From: an uncultured Dyadobacter sp.
Lineage (GTDB): Bacteria > Bacteroidota > Bacteroidia > Cytophagales > Spirosomataceae
Assembly (NCBI GenBank): GCA_946481035.1
Contig: CAMLNK010000092.1
Coordinates: 1-9,253, forward strand
DNA length: 9,253 bases
Direction of reading: 5' to 3'
Of this stretch, positions 8,001-9,253 are shown piece by piece. Every line of letters starts with the position of its first letter. Position 1 is the first letter of the stretch. The notes below the pieces were generated by a model. The model saw only the letters and a list, made by a program, of their open reading frames with translations. It had not been told where the DNA came from and searched no databases. The translations under genes were made by a program, and so were the position numbers.

Positions 8001-8148
8001 CGTGAAACATTAATTCCAGCTTCCGGATAGCAAGATCAGTCAGTGATTGGCGTTACGTTCTGATTTTCACTATCACTCGGTCCGGCGGGCTCAGGCTTGC
8101 CGGATTTTTTGCGTTGAAGGGCGGTCGTTCATTACATAGGCACCGGGT
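7977..8148 (-). promoter_or_regulatory. Spacer between FecR and SusC genes, probable site of a SusC operon promoter
   Basis: This 172-bp stretch has no supportable gene. It holds a GC-rich hairpin with a T-run on the plus strand (8081-8110), and a weak inverted repeat, agtgat at 8042-8047 against atcact at 8072-8077. On the minus strand a TTG (8031-8033) and a TAATGTTT (8005-8012) are 18 bp apart and loosely resemble the Bacteroidota -33/-7 promoter pattern (TTTG and TAnnTTTG), but the -7 match is imperfect. An ECF-sigma promoter would be expected here from the FecR/STN context; I cannot identify one with confidence. Confidence 0.35.
8081..8110 (+). terminator. Hairpin followed by six T, oriented as a plus-strand intrinsic terminator
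   Basis: A perfect 6-bp stem, tccggc (8081-8086) with gccgga (8099-8104), encloses a 12-nt loop and is followed directly by six T (8105-8110) on the plus strand. That is the layout of an intrinsic terminator for transcription running left to right. No plus-strand gene precedes it. On the minus strand the same stem has an A-run before it and no T-run after it, so it would form a hairpin in the FecR-SusC mRNA without the U-tract. Confidence 0.45.
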
Positions 8149-9105
8149 TCAAATGGATTTTCTCTTTTTATTGAGTGTTATCTGATTGTTTTCAAAGCGG
8201 TATTCCAGGTTGTTGGCCAGCGATAGCAGATCGAGTATGCGAGGGAGGGAGTCGGTTGAAGCAAATTCGGCAGACATGTGGTATTCCCGTATCGATTCCT
8301 CTGCCTGAATCTTTACATCGAATTTATTCTCCAAAATGGCTATCACATTGGCGAAGCTCTCATTGTCGAACAGCAGCCTGCCATCCTTCCACGCCACGGC
8401 ATTGGCGCTGTTTACATTCACTTTCCGGATCTCGCGGGTCCTTACATCATAGGAAACCTGTTCGTTGGGCAAAAGTATTTTTCTATCGGGTCCTTCGGTG
8501 CCTTCGGCTTTCTGCACTTCCACTTTCCCGCGAGTAACGGTCACCAATATACTTTTCAAAAAATGGTACGATCGAATGTTGAATGCGGTACCCAGCACGC
8601 GGGTCGTCGTACCGGATGCTTGTACGAAGAATGGCTTCTTTTCGTCTCTTTTAATATCGAAATATGCCTCGCCGTCGAGCAGCGTCACCTGCCGCCGTTC
8701 TTCCGCGAACTGCCTCGGATATTCCATGCTGCTCGATTCGTTGAGCCACACCACCGAACCGTCGGGCAACTTTATTTCCTTTCGCTCGCCCTTGCCCGTC
8801 ACTACCGAAACCTTGTTTCCGGCCAACGGAAGGCCATTATGTTTCCAAAAATAGAATGCGATACCGAGTACGAGCAGTACCGATGCCGCAATGCGGAACG
8901 TTTGGGAAAGGGTCGTCCAGGGGCGGGCTCGGAGCGGCTGTACCGGTTCTTTTTCCATACGGCTCTCTTCATCGAGCTGCCGGTCAAGTTCCCCGTCCAG
9001 TTTACCCTCGCCCAGCAATCGGAAGAAAACGTTCAGTTCCTCTTTGCTCAATGCATTATCCAGGTAACGCCTCACGAGTATTTCCAGGAATTGCTTTTCT
9101 TCCAT
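8149..9105 (-). CDS. FecR-family anti-sigma factor / sigma regulator, inner membrane
   Basis: A 318-residue protein. The N-terminal cytoplasmic part (1-69) is where FecR proteins bind an ECF sigma factor. A single membrane segment lies at about 70-87 (FRIAASVLLVLGIAFYFW). The periplasmic FecR domain spans about 98-198, with LPDGSVVWLNESSSMEYP (113-130), VTLLDGEAYFDI (140-151), KPFFVQ (157-162) and VLGTAFNIR (170-178). The C-terminal part (about 238-312), with LLFDNESFANVIAILE and NNLEYRF, matches the DUF4974 domain typical of Bacteroidota FecR proteins. In family members the periplasmic part contacts the STN domain of a TonB transporter and passes a signal to the sigma factor; the STN-bearing SusC gene lies downstream, so the two are likely partners. 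Gly172-Thr173 matches a conserved Gly-Thr at which some Pseudomonas FecR-type proteins self-cleave; whether this one does is unknown. The cognate sigma gene is not in the window but would be expected past the right edge. Start chosen at 9105, with GGAAAA just before the ATG. Confidence 0.95.
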   Translation of the reverse strand: MEEKQFLEILVRRYLDNALSKEELNVFFRLLGEGKLDGELDRQLDEESRMEKEPVQPLRARPWTTLSQTFRIAASVLLVLGIAFYFWKHNGLPLAGNKVSVVTGKGERKEIKLPDGSVVWLNESSSMEYPRQFAEERRQVTLLDGEAYFDIKRDEKKPFFVQASGTTTRVLGTAFNIRSYHFLKSILVTVTRGKVEVQKAEGTEGPDRKILLPNEQVSYDVRTREIRKVNVNSANAVAWKDGRLLFDNESFANVIAILENKFDVKIQAEESIREYHMSAEFASTDSLPRILDLLSLANNLEYRFENNQITLNKKRKSI

Positions 9106-9170
9106 TTTTCCGGCTATTTATGATGAAGACGTATCAGGTGGTTTTTAGGGTACCCTTTGGTCAAAAAATT
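9106..9170 (-). promoter_or_regulatory. Leader region upstream of the FecR gene: A-tract and 10-bp palindrome
   Basis: No gene is present. The sequence contains a perfect 10-bp palindrome, agggtaccct (9147-9156), and most of an A6T5 tract (9163-9173), which is expected to bend DNA. A GTCA at 9160-9163 lies out of phase with the array to its right. These are candidate regulator or promoter elements for the FecR gene, judged by position only; I do not recognise a specific operator. Confidence 0.35.
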
Positions 9171-9253
9171 TTTATCAATGGTGGTCAGGGGGCGTCAGGT
9201 ATTGTCAAGTGTTGTCAGTGGTTGTCATGTTTGGTCAGGTATTGTCATGGGGC
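9171..9253. repeat. Degenerate tandem array of 10-bp units with invariant TCA
   Basis: GTCA occurs at 9184, 9194, 9204, 9214, 9224, 9234 and 9244, exactly 10 bp apart, with ATCA at 9174 in the same phase. This makes eight units, and the array continues to the window edge. A rough consensus is nttGTCAngt; flanking bases vary, while TCA does not. On the minus strand every unit gives TGAC, so TGA stops fall in all three frames and the array cannot be coding in the direction of the neighbouring genes. The repeat unit equals about one helical turn, so each TCA faces the same side of the DNA. Function unknown; the units differ too much for ordinary slippage. Confidence 0.8.

Noticed and set aside
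7977..8148. Riboswitch or small RNA in the FecR-SusC spacer
   Set aside because: Only one short stem and a weak inverted repeat are seen; nothing matches a known aptamer core that I can recognise.
8278..9123. Plus-strand open frame (281 codons) opposite the FecR gene
   Set aside because: It is a shadow of the FecR reading frame, which has a clear membrane segment and family motifs.
9171..9253. CRISPR array
   Set aside because: The units are 10 bp with no separate spacers, and the repeats are degenerate; this does not fit a 23-47 bp repeat plus unique spacer design.
9181..9253. Short plus-strand coding stretch through the TCA array
   Set aside because: The plus strand is open in one frame over about 70 bp, but there is no start site or protein feature and the window ends; too short to support.

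Overview
The window reads as a piece of a Bacteroidota chromosome, most likely a Cytophagales relative such as Dyadobacter or Spirosoma. The genus is inferred from overall feel, without a search. The basis is the SusC/SusD pair, the FecR protein with a Bacteroidota-type C-terminal domain, the weak Shine-Dalgarno signals and the moderately GC-rich coding sequence. Every gene I can support lies on the minus strand, so the transcriptional order runs from right to left.

Layout in transcription order: (1) at 9106-9253, a non-coding region holding a degenerate array of 10-bp units with an invariant TCA, followed by an A-tract and a 10-bp palindrome; (2) a FecR-family anti-sigma factor (8149-9105); (3) a 172-bp spacer with a hairpin; (4) a SusC/RagA-type TonB-dependent transporter that carries an N-terminal STN signalling domain (4449-7976); (5) its SusD/RagB surface lipoprotein partner (2968-4446); (6) an exported M20-family, AbgB-like amidohydrolase (1325-2965); and (7) a second, closely related M20 amidohydrolase that starts at 1300 and runs off the left edge. 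Gaps between genes 4-5 and 5-6 are 2 bp each, and the gap between 6 and 7 is 24 bp, so genes 4 to 7 look like one operon.

Working model (inference): the outer-membrane SusCD complex captures and imports a ligand. The STN domain of SusC reports occupancy to FecR in the inner membrane, which controls an ECF sigma factor whose gene is probably just outside the right edge. The two exported M20 hydrolases then cut an amide bond in the imported compound in the periplasm. No glycoside hydrolase or polysaccharide lyase is present in the window, so an amide- or peptide-type substrate (as for RagAB) fits better than a glycan. The most unusual items are the helically phased TCA array, the tandem amidohydrolase pair with an apparently altered metal-site motif, and a start-site leader shared by the transporter and the first hydrolase.
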